A stretch of DNA of 64,000 bases, from assembly GCF_040493455.1 (NCBI RefSeq), contig NZ_JANFDA010000006.1, positions 163,994-227,993 of the forward strand, given 5' to 3'. The notes beneath the pieces were generated by a model, which was not told the DNA's origin, made no database searches, and was given only the letters and a program-made list of their open reading frames with translations. This stretch comes from Microcosmobacter sp040493455. GTDB lineage: Bacteria; Bacteroidota; Bacteroidia; Flavobacteriales; Flavobacteriaceae. Position numbers and translations under genes: made by a program. This document shows, piece by piece, positions 19,980-26,639 of this stretch. Position 1 is the stretch's first letter. Every line of letters begins with the position of its first letter.

Positions 19980-20465
19980 ATGAAAGCCTCATTATTAATA
20001 ATCTGTTTTTGCCTATCGACCACGGTGTATAGTCAAGTGGGTATCGGCACTACAGACCCTCAAAGTACACTAGACATTTATGGAAACTTATCGCTTAAAG
20101 TAGTAGGCTATAATGGTGGTCCAGGAGGCTCTGCTACAGTTATAGATGATGGTATTTATCTAAATCTTACACCTACCGCTGGCAATGTTGAGTTTATTTT
20201 ACCAGATGCTACTACTGTTCCTGGTAGAATATACATTATGCGAAACGTATCCGATAATCAAACAGCTGTTATTTATACATTTGGAGGTAATGCCACCCCA
20301 GGTGCTGGAGTTGAGTTCTTCCCAGGCGATAGCAGAATAAGTCTCGGCCCTTTTGGCTCAGTAAGTATGACGCCTGATACTGCTGGTGATGGTGGTGATC
20401 GAACCAAGACACTTGTCTTTATAAGTGATGGTTCCAACTGGACCTATGGACACTTAGGTTTTTAA
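19980..20465 (+). CDS. Small secreted protein of unknown function at the end of the maltose operon
   Basis: 161 aa with a signal peptide (MKASLLIICFCLSTTVYSQ) followed directly by VGIGTTDPQSTLDIYG. This VGIGTxxPxxxLDI opening is widespread in secreted and repeat-rich proteins of Bacteroidota, usually ahead of beta-rich extracellular domains. The rest is Gly/Thr/Asp-rich with predicted short beta-strands (VEFILPDATTVPGRIYIMRN, TKTLVFISDGSNW) and no catalytic motif I recognise. It lies 7 nt after GH97, so it is probably co-transcribed. No sorting domain of type IX secretion is visible at the C-terminus. Confidence 0.75.
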   Translation: MKASLLIICFCLSTTVYSQVGIGTTDPQSTLDIYGNLSLKVVGYNGGPGGSATVIDDGIYLNLTPTAGNVEFILPDATTVPGRIYIMRNVSDNQTAVIYTFGGNATPGAGVEFFPGDSRISLGPFGSVSMTPDTAGDGGDRTKTLVFISDGSNWTYGHLGF

Positions 20466-20496
20466 AGTCTTTTTATACTATTCATCCCTTAAATTT

Positions 20497-20533
20497 TAAC
20501 ACCTTTTCCGGTAACATTTTCGGTGTTATTTAG
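20497..20533 (+). terminator. Candidate terminator after the maltose operon
   Basis: TAACACC (20497-20503) pairs with GGTGTTA (20522-20528), a 7-bp stem with an 18-nt loop, followed by a short T-rich run. It is the only hairpin in the gap between the small secreted protein and the GAF protein. The loop is long and the U-tract short, so confidence is modest. Confidence 0.4.
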
Positions 20534-20564
20534 TCTACTAAATACCGACTAAATGTTTAATTAG

Positions 20565-20573
20565 TACCTTTGC
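20565..20573 (+). promoter_or_regulatory. Bacteroidota -7 promoter element TACCTTTGC upstream of the GAF gene
   Basis: The sequence matches TAnnTTTG plus the favoured trailing C. A transcript would begin about 4-7 nt downstream, near 20578, making ATG 20594 the better start for the GAF gene than TTG 20570 or ATG 20576. No TTG lies at -33 spacing. Confidence 0.55.
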
Positions 20574-20593
20574 TAATGACTAATGATTTAAAA

Positions 20594-22969
20594 ATGAAGG
20601 TAATTCATTCTAAAAATAAAGACATACAACTACCTTTCAAGCAATATATTAGCTTTAAAAAGGTATTTGAATTTTATAAAAAATATACTGAGGATGAGAA
20701 TCATCCTTACTATAAATCTGCCGTAGAGATTACAGATCACTTAGGTCAGTACACAGACCTCATCGAAGGGTTTGATGATTTTTCGTTACTCGAAAAGTAC
20801 AATGCTGAGATCGATTTGATGTTAGAAGGGCTTTTCCCTGAAATCCTAACACTCAATGAGATTAAAGCGGCAAGTATCCCATTTTCGTTTACATCATTTA
20901 AATTCTCTAAGCGATTAGAAACTATTATTGAAAATGCAGGTGATGATTATGAGTTTCAGATAAGAAACTTAGAGGAAGACAAAATGTATATCAACGCCTG
21001 TGCCATGATTCTTGGGTTCTACTATCAAAAACCAATGGATTTGAAACGTCCATTTTTAATTGATATCCCAAATGTAAAAACAGGTGTTCTACACCATTAC
21101 CGATTGGCATTTAATGCAGATTTTGCTGAAATAGAAAAGACAGATGCAGCACCAGAGATTACAGACGAAGACTACAAGCTGTTATTAGACAGTTTTGATA
21201 ATATTGATATCTGGAAGGAAAAGTTCCCTCCAAATAGCTATATCTTCAAGGGGTTTGGCATTATGAACATGTTCGATGTCACTACAGACGAAACGTTATC
21301 GTCTATGCGAACTGATCTATTGAGGACTGGTGATGATCTTATCAATAATCTTCAGAATGATCTTAGAGAGTTTTTCAATATCAAAGATTTGATGATGGGA
21401 TTCTCCATATTTGATGTTCAGAACAATAGCCTTTGTGGCACTAAAGCCAAAAAGTCTAAAAGCTTAATTCTCTCTGGTGAGACTTCAGAAAGCTGTGGTG
21501 GCTTTTTCTGTGATCACATTATTGATACTGTGTTTACCAAGAAAGAACCTATCGCAATTTCTAATGTTGACCGATACGGAGAGCTTTCAAACAAAAACCT
21601 GTTCTTCAAGCGTCTCAAAGAACGAGGCATTAATAGCATCATTCTGTTACCAATTCAAGCTAATGTTAACAATGACTTAGCTGTTCTTGAAATTGCATCA
21701 CCAAGACCATTTGAGCTGAATTCCGTAAATCAGCAACGATTACGAGATATTATTCCTGCTTTTGAAGCTGCGGTAGAACGTTCTTCGGAAGAACATAGAA
21801 ATATCTTAGAGGCAACAATTCAGGAGCATTATACATCTATTCACCCAACAGTAAAGTGGCGCTTCTATGAAGCAGCCGAAAAGTATTTTGGTGAGGTAGA
21901 AGCCAAAGAGGATAATCCAAAGATTGATGAAATTGTTTTTAATGACGTTTATCCATTGTATGGTCAGTCAGACATAAAAGGATCATCATTGGCAAGAAAT
22001 CATGCTATACAGGAAGACTTAACCACACAATTGACTTTGGCTATCAATGTATTGAATGAAGCCTGCAAAAGTGAAAATTTACCAATCTATAAAGAGTTAA
22101 TGTTCCGTGTAGAAGGCTATCTTACTGAAGTAAAGAAAGGTCTGAAAGCTGGTGATGAGATTGGTATCTTAGATTTCCTGAAGATGGATATCTATCCTGT
22201 CTTCAATCATGTTAAGGATATTAATGATGATCTTAAGAAGGTTGTCGAAGTGTATATGAACCGCTTAGATAAAGATCTTCATGTGGTTTACGAAAAGCGT
22301 AAAGCCTATGAAGATAGCGTTATGATTCTTAACGATAAGCTTTCAAGATATATAGATAAGAAGCAAGAAGAAGCACAAGGCATGTTCCCGCACTATTTTG
22401 AGCGTTACAAAACCGATGGTGTGGAGTACAACATGTATATAGGGCAATCTTTAGTGAAGCATAAAACCTTTGATGAACTATATCTCTACAACCTTCGTTT
22501 ATGGCAATTGCAAAACCTCTATGAGATGGAGCAAGTAGCGTATAACGCAAGAAAGGATATGGATCATGACCTACAAGTTGCGTCTTTGATTTTGGTGCAT
22601 AGCAATCCTATGGCTATCAAATTCAGAATGGATGAAAAGCAATTTGATGTAGATGGTGCTTACAACATTCGTTATGAGATTATAAAAAAGCGTATCGACA
22701 AAGCACATATCAAAGGGACTAATGAGCGCTTAACAACACCTGGAAAAATTGCGATTGTATACTCACAAACTAAAGATGCGCGTGAGTATAGAAAGTACAT
22801 CAAATATCTTCAGTCTAAAGGTCAACTAGGCAAATTAGAAGAGTTAGAATTAGAAGATTTGCAAGGTGTTTCTGGGCTTAAAGCGTTGCGTGTTGAAGTT
22901 ATCTATCAAGAGGATTTCAATGAAAAATCTTCAATCACCATTGATGAGTTAATGGAGGAATTAAAGTAA
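20594..22969 (+). CDS. GAF domain-containing protein, large, function unknown
   Basis: About 791 aa, no signal peptide or membrane segment. The first roughly 240 residues are alpha-helical (FKKVFEFYKKYTED...HPYYKSAVEI). A GAF-like domain occupies about residues 245-390 (MGFSIFDVQNNSL, CGGFFCDHIIDTVFTKKEPIAISNVDRYGE, INSIILLPIQANVNNDLAVLEI). The C-terminal half is long and helical, with AEKYFGEVEAKEDNPKIDEIVFNDVYPLYGQSDIKGSS and a charged end (ELEDLQGVSGLKALRVEV). No kinase, cyclase or phosphatase motif was seen. GAF domains bind cyclic nucleotides or other small ligands; the ligand here is unknown. Start chosen from the promoter box just upstream; ATG 20576 (6 residues longer) is possible. 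Confidence 0.82.
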   Translation: MKVIHSKNKDIQLPFKQYISFKKVFEFYKKYTEDENHPYYKSAVEITDHLGQYTDLIEGFDDFSLLEKYNAEIDLMLEGLFPEILTLNEIKAASIPFSFTSFKFSKRLETIIENAGDDYEFQIRNLEEDKMYINACAMILGFYYQKPMDLKRPFLIDIPNVKTGVLHHYRLAFNADFAEIEKTDAAPEITDEDYKLLLDSFDNIDIWKEKFPPNSYIFKGFGIMNMFDVTTDETLSSMRTDLLRTGDDLINNLQNDLREFFNIKDLMMGFSIFDVQNNSLCGTKAKKSKSLILSGETSESCGGFFCDHIIDTVFTKKEPIAISNVDRYGELSNKNLFFKRLKERGINSIILLPIQANVNNDLAVLEIASPRPFELNSVNQQRLRDIIPAFEAAVERSSEEHRNILEATIQEHYTSIHPTVKWRFYEAAEKYFGEVEAKEDNPKIDEIVFNDVYPLYGQSDIKGSSLARNHAIQEDLTTQLTLAINVLNEACKSENLPIYKELMFRVEGYLTEVKKGLKAGDEIGILDFLKMDIYPVFNHVKDINDDLKKVVEVYMNRLDKDLHVVYEKRKAYEDSVMILNDKLSRYIDKKQEEAQGMFPHYFERYKTDGVEYNMYIGQSLVKHKTFDELYLYNLRLWQLQNLYEMEQVAYNARKDMDHDLQVASLILVHSNPMAIKFRMDEKQFDVDGAYNIRYEIIKKRIDKAHIKGTNERLTTPGKIAIVYSQTKDAREYRKYIKYLQSKGQLGKLEELELEDLQGVSGLKALRVEVIYQEDFNEKSSITIDELMEELK

Positions 22970-23000
22970 TTTCTTATTTTGTAGAATAAACCAAATGTTT

Positions 23001-23031
23001 TTTCGACTGGACATTGAGCGGAGTCGAAATG
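23001..23031. repeat. Interspersed repeat copy 2, core TGAGCGGAGTCGA
   Basis: TTTCGACT (23001-23008) and AGTCGAAA (23022-23029) form an 8-bp inverted repeat around GGACATTGAGCGG; the unit CATTGAGCGGAGTCGAAATG (23012-23031) matches copy 1 at 9750-9769 with 18 of 20 bases. It lies between the GAF gene and the small TfoX-like gene, and could form a hairpin acting as a terminator or transcript stabiliser. Confidence 0.72.
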
Positions 23032-23050
23032 ACAAGTCATTAACCATTAT

Positions 23051-23374
23051 ATGCGCGACGAAAATTTACCCATTTACAAAGCTGTTATTGATAAATGTCC
23101 TGACATAGAGCTGAAAGGCAAGAACATGCTCTATACTTCGGACAATGGCTACATGTTTTCATTAATAAATAAAGCTGGAGAATTTGGGTTTCGATTTTCT
23201 GAACAACGCAAAAAGGAACTCATCGAGACTTTGAATACTACAGATTTAAAATCTTATGGTGCTATTATGCGAGGCTATGTAAAAATCCCCGAAAACTTAT
23301 TTGGCGACACTGACTTACTTGCAGAATATCTCAAGGAAAGTCATGCTTACGTCATGTCTTTAGAACCTAAATAG
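23051..23374 (+). CDS. Small protein resembling the TfoX N-terminal domain
   Basis: 107 aa, soluble. The pattern GKNMLYTSDNGYMFSLINKAGEFGFRFSEQ, then SYGAIMRGYVKIPENL and a final YLKESHAYVMSLEPK resembles the TfoX/Sxy N-terminal (YjbR-like) fold, usually described without a known activity in Bacteroidota. No DNA-binding helix-turn-helix is visible. It is 81 nt downstream of the GAF gene with a repeat between, so co-transcription is uncertain, and it is convergent with the HD-PycTM gene. Family assignment is by eye only. Confidence 0.68.
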   Translation: MRDENLPIYKAVIDKCPDIELKGKNMLYTSDNGYMFSLINKAGEFGFRFSEQRKKELIETLNTTDLKSYGAIMRGYVKIPENLFGDTDLLAEYLKESHAYVMSLEPK

Positions 23375-23436
23375 CGTTTAATTCTTTTTTTGATTTTTTG
23401 GATCATTTTGCATCAAGACAAAATAGACAAGACTAA

Positions 23437-24669
23437 TTAATATAACATGCTCAACGCAGCTCTAGGATCTTCTCCTCCACTCTGAAGATAGAATGCCACA
23501 GCAAAGGCTATAACACTAACTACAATACCAATCATAAAGACTGTGTATGTTGTTCTAAGAAGATTGTATTTCCTATTGAGTACAAGGCCTAGGAAGTAAA
23601 GGTCTTTGGATAAAGATCCATACAGATAATCGCGATCTTGCATCATTTCGTTCATAGCCCATTCAAACTCGGACAGGCTCATCTTGTGGAAATTCCCGAA
23701 GAAAATAAGATTCACTTTTTTATTGGCTACATCTTCCTTAGTAAACTTTCCTTTAGTAACATTTGGTCTTGTAGCCATAACAGATAATACGATTGAAGCC
23801 ACAGTAAACCCTGCAAAAATAACCGTTGGCCAGATAAGATAATCGTTAGATGGATTATCGAGTTTAGACACCAAATTAGACAATACTAATGAAATAATAA
23901 TCGCATTTACAGACAGTAAGATGTTCGCTTTCGTATCGGCAATATCACTCAAAGTGATATGGTTTCTTAATGCCACTCTGAACATGGTTTCAATACCACG
24001 TTCTGGCAGTACTACTTTACTTTTCTTAAAAGCAAGTTCCTCCTTCTTATGTTTTAGCTTTGTGCTTTCTTGCTTAAGTTTCTTTTGAGATTTTAGTAAC
24101 TGCGCAAGGTTTTTGCCTTTAGCCTTTTCCCAATTCGATGATGCATGGTCTGTATAAAATCGATGATGATTAGATAAGAAATCGATATTCATCTCTAACC
24201 ATTCACTCTCAGTCATTACTTTTTGCTGTGTTAGCTCCCACTCTTTTCTTAGCAGTGCTTTATAATCTGCATAATTTTTACTCCCTATATGAGCACAATC
24301 CGCATCTCTAATGATTTTCTCTAGAATATTCTTAGGCTCATACTCCATTTCTGTAGCCAAAATAATGGCTTCAATAGCTACAATATCTTTTTCTGAAACA
24401 CTTTCATTTTGTAAAAAGTTGCGTGCAATTAAAGCACTCTGTGCTTCATGTCCCTTAAGCACTTTTGTATACCCTGTGTCATGAAACCATGCTGCTAGAA
24501 GCAATTGGTGTGCTTCATCTTCAGCTATTGCTTCACCTTCTATAAGCTCTTGGGTTTTCTCAACAACACCTTTGGTATGTGCCAGATTATGAAACACGAA
24601 AGTATTCTCGAGATTCTCATTCAAGTAATTAACAACATACTTTTCAGCTTTTTCAATTAGTGAGCTCAT
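23437..24669 (-). CDS. HD domain protein with C-terminal Pycsar-effector-type (PycTM) membrane domain
   Basis: 410 aa. The N-terminal half is an HD phosphohydrolase domain: His27 and His31 (FHNLAH), the His63-Asp64 pair (WFHDTGY), His74 (GHEAQSA) and Asp122/Asp124 (IIRDADC). A charged coiled region (KLKQESTKLKHKKEELAFKKSK) links it to a membrane part starting LRNHITLSDIADTKANILLSVNAI, the signature of the PycTM/DUF5706 domain, with three membrane helices. PycTM proteins in Pycsar phage defence depolarise the membrane on binding cyclic CMP or UMP. No pyrimidine cyclase was found beside this gene, so it is an orphan or housekeeping member; the HD domain might hydrolyse the signal. Both domain calls are by motif. 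Confidence 0.83.
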   Translation of the reverse strand: MSSLIEKAEKYVVNYLNENLENTFVFHNLAHTKGVVEKTQELIEGEAIAEDEAHQLLLAAWFHDTGYTKVLKGHEAQSALIARNFLQNESVSEKDIVAIEAIILATEMEYEPKNILEKIIRDADCAHIGSKNYADYKALLRKEWELTQQKVMTESEWLEMNIDFLSNHHRFYTDHASSNWEKAKGKNLAQLLKSQKKLKQESTKLKHKKEELAFKKSKVVLPERGIETMFRVALRNHITLSDIADTKANILLSVNAIIISLVLSNLVSKLDNPSNDYLIWPTVIFAGFTVASIVLSVMATRPNVTKGKFTKEDVANKKVNLIFFGNFHKMSLSEFEWAMNEMMQDRDYLYGSLSKDLYFLGLVLNRKYNLLRTTYTVFMIGIVVSVIAFAVAFYLQSGGEDPRAALSMLY

Positions 24670-24783
24670 AAGTCTAAAGGATTTATCAAGTAAAAATACT
24701 AAACTTTAATTTACCAAAAATTCAAGTATAGATAACGCACTTTTTTGTCGTAAATTATAGCAAAAATTACATCTTGTAATGAC

Positions 24784-24815
24784 CAGCCAAATCTGTAAGG
24801 AAATTGGCTGTTTTT
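24784..24815 (+). promoter_or_regulatory. Terminator-like hairpin in the leader of the msrB operon
   Basis: CAGCCAA (24784-24790) pairs with TTGGCTG (24804-24810), a 7-bp stem with a 13-nt loop, followed by TTTTTC. It lies 60-90 nt upstream of the msrB ATG in the 207-nt gap between divergent genes. It could attenuate the redox operon or end a short upstream transcript; no known riboswitch consensus was recognised. Confidence 0.4.
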
Positions 24816-24850
24816 CGACTATGTATAAGTTGTAAAAAGCATATCATATT

Positions 24851-24867
24851 AACTAAAAAAGAAAGGA
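24851..24867 (+). promoter_or_regulatory. Purine-rich ribosome-binding segment before msrB, repeated before the thioredoxin-like gene
   Basis: AACTAAAAAAGAAAGGA lies 9 nt upstream of the msrB ATG. The same 17 bases occur at 25872-25888, 8 nt before the ATG at 25897. Genes elsewhere in the window mostly lack a Shine-Dalgarno sequence, so an exact shared copy in one operon is unusual. Confidence 0.6.
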
Positions 24868-24876
24868 ACCAATAGT

Positions 24877-25338
24877 ATGCTTACATGGAAAGACGTCATT
24901 AACTTTTCCGTTAATGGAAACCCAATTCCAGACAGACGTGTCGAGAAGACTGAAGCCGAATGGAAAGCTCAGTTAACTCCAGAACAATTCAGAATTGCTA
25001 GGCTAAAAGGAACCGAAGCTCCACATAGTGGCGCCTTGTGTAGTATCTATGACGAAGGCAAGTACAATTGTATTTGTTGTGATACACCTTTGTTCGACTC
25101 TACCATAAAGTTTAGTTCTGGTACAGGATGGCCAAGTTTTACACAGCCCATTAAAGATAATGCCATAAAGTACGAAAGAGATACGTCTTATGGTATGGTT
25201 AGAGTTGAAGTTATGTGCAACACTTGTGATGCGCACTTAGGGCATGTATTCCCAGATGGCCCTGAACCAAGTGGATTGCGCTATTGCATTAATTCTGAAT
25301 CTATGCAGTTAGAAAAGGAGGCCACACATGACAACTAA
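24877..25338 (+). CDS. msrB: Peptide-methionine (R)-S-oxide reductase MsrB
   Basis: Reduces methionine-R-sulfoxide in proteins. 153 aa, cytoplasmic. Zinc ligands Cys65/Cys68 (CICC) and Cys114/Cys117 (CNTC), the substrate loop FSSGTGWPSF and the catalytic Cys137 in RYCINSESM are all present. The CDS overlaps msrA by 11 nt, so the two stereospecific repair enzymes are translationally coupled. It opens an operon of redox genes reaching about 29.9 kb. The start ATG follows a clear AAAGGA motif. Confidence 0.96.
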   Translation: MLTWKDVINFSVNGNPIPDRRVEKTEAEWKAQLTPEQFRIARLKGTEAPHSGALCSIYDEGKYNCICCDTPLFDSTIKFSSGTGWPSFTQPIKDNAIKYERDTSYGMVRVEVMCNTCDAHLGHVFPDGPEPSGLRYCINSESMQLEKEATHDN

Positions 25339-25867
25339 AAACATACAAACAGCAACGTTTGGAGGTGGCTGTTTTTGGTGTACCGAAGCTGTTTTCCAAG
25401 AAGTAAATGGTGTAGAAAAAGTAGTTTCAGGATATTCTGGAGGAAATGCTCCAGGGAAACCTACTTATCGTGAGGTATGTTCTGGATTGACAGGTCATGC
25501 TGAAGTCGTCCAAGTGACTTTTGATGCGAATGTGATTTCGTATGAAGACATTTTGGTGATTTTTATGACGACTCACGATCCCACAACCTTAAATCGCCAA
25601 GGTGCAGATGTTGGCACGCAATATCGTTCCGTAATCTATTATCATGATGATATACAAAAAGAGATTGCAGAAGTCGTCGTTAAAGAGATTACGCCTTATT
25701 ATGATAATCCAGTGGTAACGGAAATAAGCCCGCTAGATATATTCTATGAAGCAGAAGATTATCATCAAGATTATTACAGAAACAATCAGTCTCAAGGCTA
25801 TTGTAGCTTTGTAATTACGCCTAAATTGACTAAACTTCGAAAGCTTCAAGCGGATAAGTTGAAATAA
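25328..25867 (+). CDS. msrA: Peptide-methionine (S)-S-oxide reductase MsrA
   Basis: Reduces methionine-S-sulfoxide. 179 aa. The catalytic motif GGGCFWCTEA has nucleophile Cys15, with the family motifs GYSGG, YREVCSGLTGHAEVV, THDPTTLNRQGADVGTQYRS and EDYHQDYY. A Cys in GYCSFVI near the C-terminus may act as the resolving residue. It overlaps msrB and is followed after 29 nt by the thioredoxin-like gene, which could supply electrons. This is the canonical copy; a divergent paralogue lies at 28206. Confidence 0.96.
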   Translation: MTTKNIQTATFGGGCFWCTEAVFQEVNGVEKVVSGYSGGNAPGKPTYREVCSGLTGHAEVVQVTFDANVISYEDILVIFMTTHDPTTLNRQGADVGTQYRSVIYYHDDIQKEIAEVVVKEITPYYDNPVVTEISPLDIFYEAEDYHQDYYRNNQSQGYCSFVITPKLTKLRKLQADKLK

Positions 25868-25896
25868 TTCAAACTAAAAAAGAAAGGACAAGTAAC

Positions 25897-26394
25897 ATGT
25901 CAAATCATACAGAGCAAGCACAAGTGTTTCATGCTCCCAAATTTAATGTAGACCAATGGATTGATGCTAATGGGCAAAAGACAAGTCCAATTAAGCTTTC
26001 AGACTTTAAAGGGAAGTTTAAGATTGTCTATTGTTTTCAAAGCTGGTGCCCAGGTTGTCATAGCAAGGGCTTACCAGACTTAAAGAAAATGGTCGATGCA
26101 CTAGAAGGAAACGAGGATATTGTGTTTTTAGCTATTCAAACAGTTTTTGAAGGTTTTGAGTCCAACACTTATGAGAAGATCATCAAAACCCAAGAGCAAT
26201 ATGAACTTAAAATCCCTTTTGGGCACGATGCTGGCGACGATGGTAAATCGCGTTCCAACATAATGACCAGTTACCAAACTGGAGGCACGCCTTGGTTTAT
26301 ATTCATTGATAGAAATGATAAGGTTGTATTCAGTGATTTTCATCTAAATCCAGATGCAGCTATTGCATTTTTGAAGGAGATTACCAAATCATGA
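25897..26394 (+). CDS. Thioredoxin-like/TlpA-family disulfide reductase
   Basis: 165 aa, no signal peptide, so probably cytoplasmic. A thioredoxin fold of the AhpC/TlpA type with redox motif WCPGC (Cys51 and Cys54), the preceding IVYCFQSW strand and the cis-Pro region GGTPWFIFIDRND. The gene sits between msrA and glutaredoxin, overlapping the latter by 4 nt, so a role in regenerating Msr enzymes or peroxide reduction is likely. Cys50-type resolving pairs resemble thioredoxin more than peroxiredoxin (no TxxC motif). Exact partner is inferred from context. Confidence 0.87.
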   Translation: MSNHTEQAQVFHAPKFNVDQWIDANGQKTSPIKLSDFKGKFKIVYCFQSWCPGCHSKGLPDLKKMVDALEGNEDIVFLAIQTVFEGFESNTYEKIIKTQEQYELKIPFGHDAGDDGKSRSNIMTSYQTGGTPWFIFIDRNDKVVFSDFHLNPDAAIAFLKEITKS

Positions 26395-26639
26395 GTGCAG
26401 TAATAAAACTCTATGGCGTAGATCGCTGTCATAAAACTCAATACTACAAAACATTCTTAGGAACTCGTAATCTAGATTACGAGTTCCTAGATGTTGAAGC
26501 CAATACAGATTATGCAGAAGAATTGCGTAACTTATACGAGAATAGGAAACTTAATTTCCCTACAATAACCATCGGAACAAAGAAGCTAAGAAATCCATCT
26601 GATAAGGATTTACAAAAGTGGATTGATAAATTACTATGA
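26391..26639 (+). CDS. Small glutaredoxin-family protein with a monothiol CHKT site
   Basis: 82 aa with the glutaredoxin layout: strand IKLYGVDRCHKTQ, helix, strand LDYEFLDVEAN, cis-Pro region NFPTITIGTK, C-terminal helix ending LQKWIDKLL. The active site is Cys13 in CHKT, with no second cysteine and not the usual CPYC or CGFS. It overlaps the thioredoxin-like gene by 4 nt and selO by 4 nt (ATGA). SelO proteins are known to AMPylate glutaredoxin in E. coli, which makes this neighbour a candidate partner. A perfect 32-bp palindrome lies in its coding region. Confidence 0.87.
   Translation: MSAVIKLYGVDRCHKTQYYKTFLGTRNLDYEFLDVEANTDYAEELRNLYENRKLNFPTITIGTKKLRNPSDKDLQKWIDKLL
26458..26489. repeat. 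Perfect 32-bp palindrome inside the glutaredoxin gene
   Basis: The left half TAGGAACTCGTAATCT (26458-26473) is the exact reverse complement of 26474-26489. In frame it encodes LGTRNLDYEFL. The mRNA could form a stem of about 14 bp with a tight loop. Confidence 0.9.

Noticed and set aside
24784..24815. Leader hairpin before msrB considered as a SAM-type riboswitch
   Set aside because: Only one short stem with a T-run is visible; no conserved multi-helix core of a known riboswitch could be traced.
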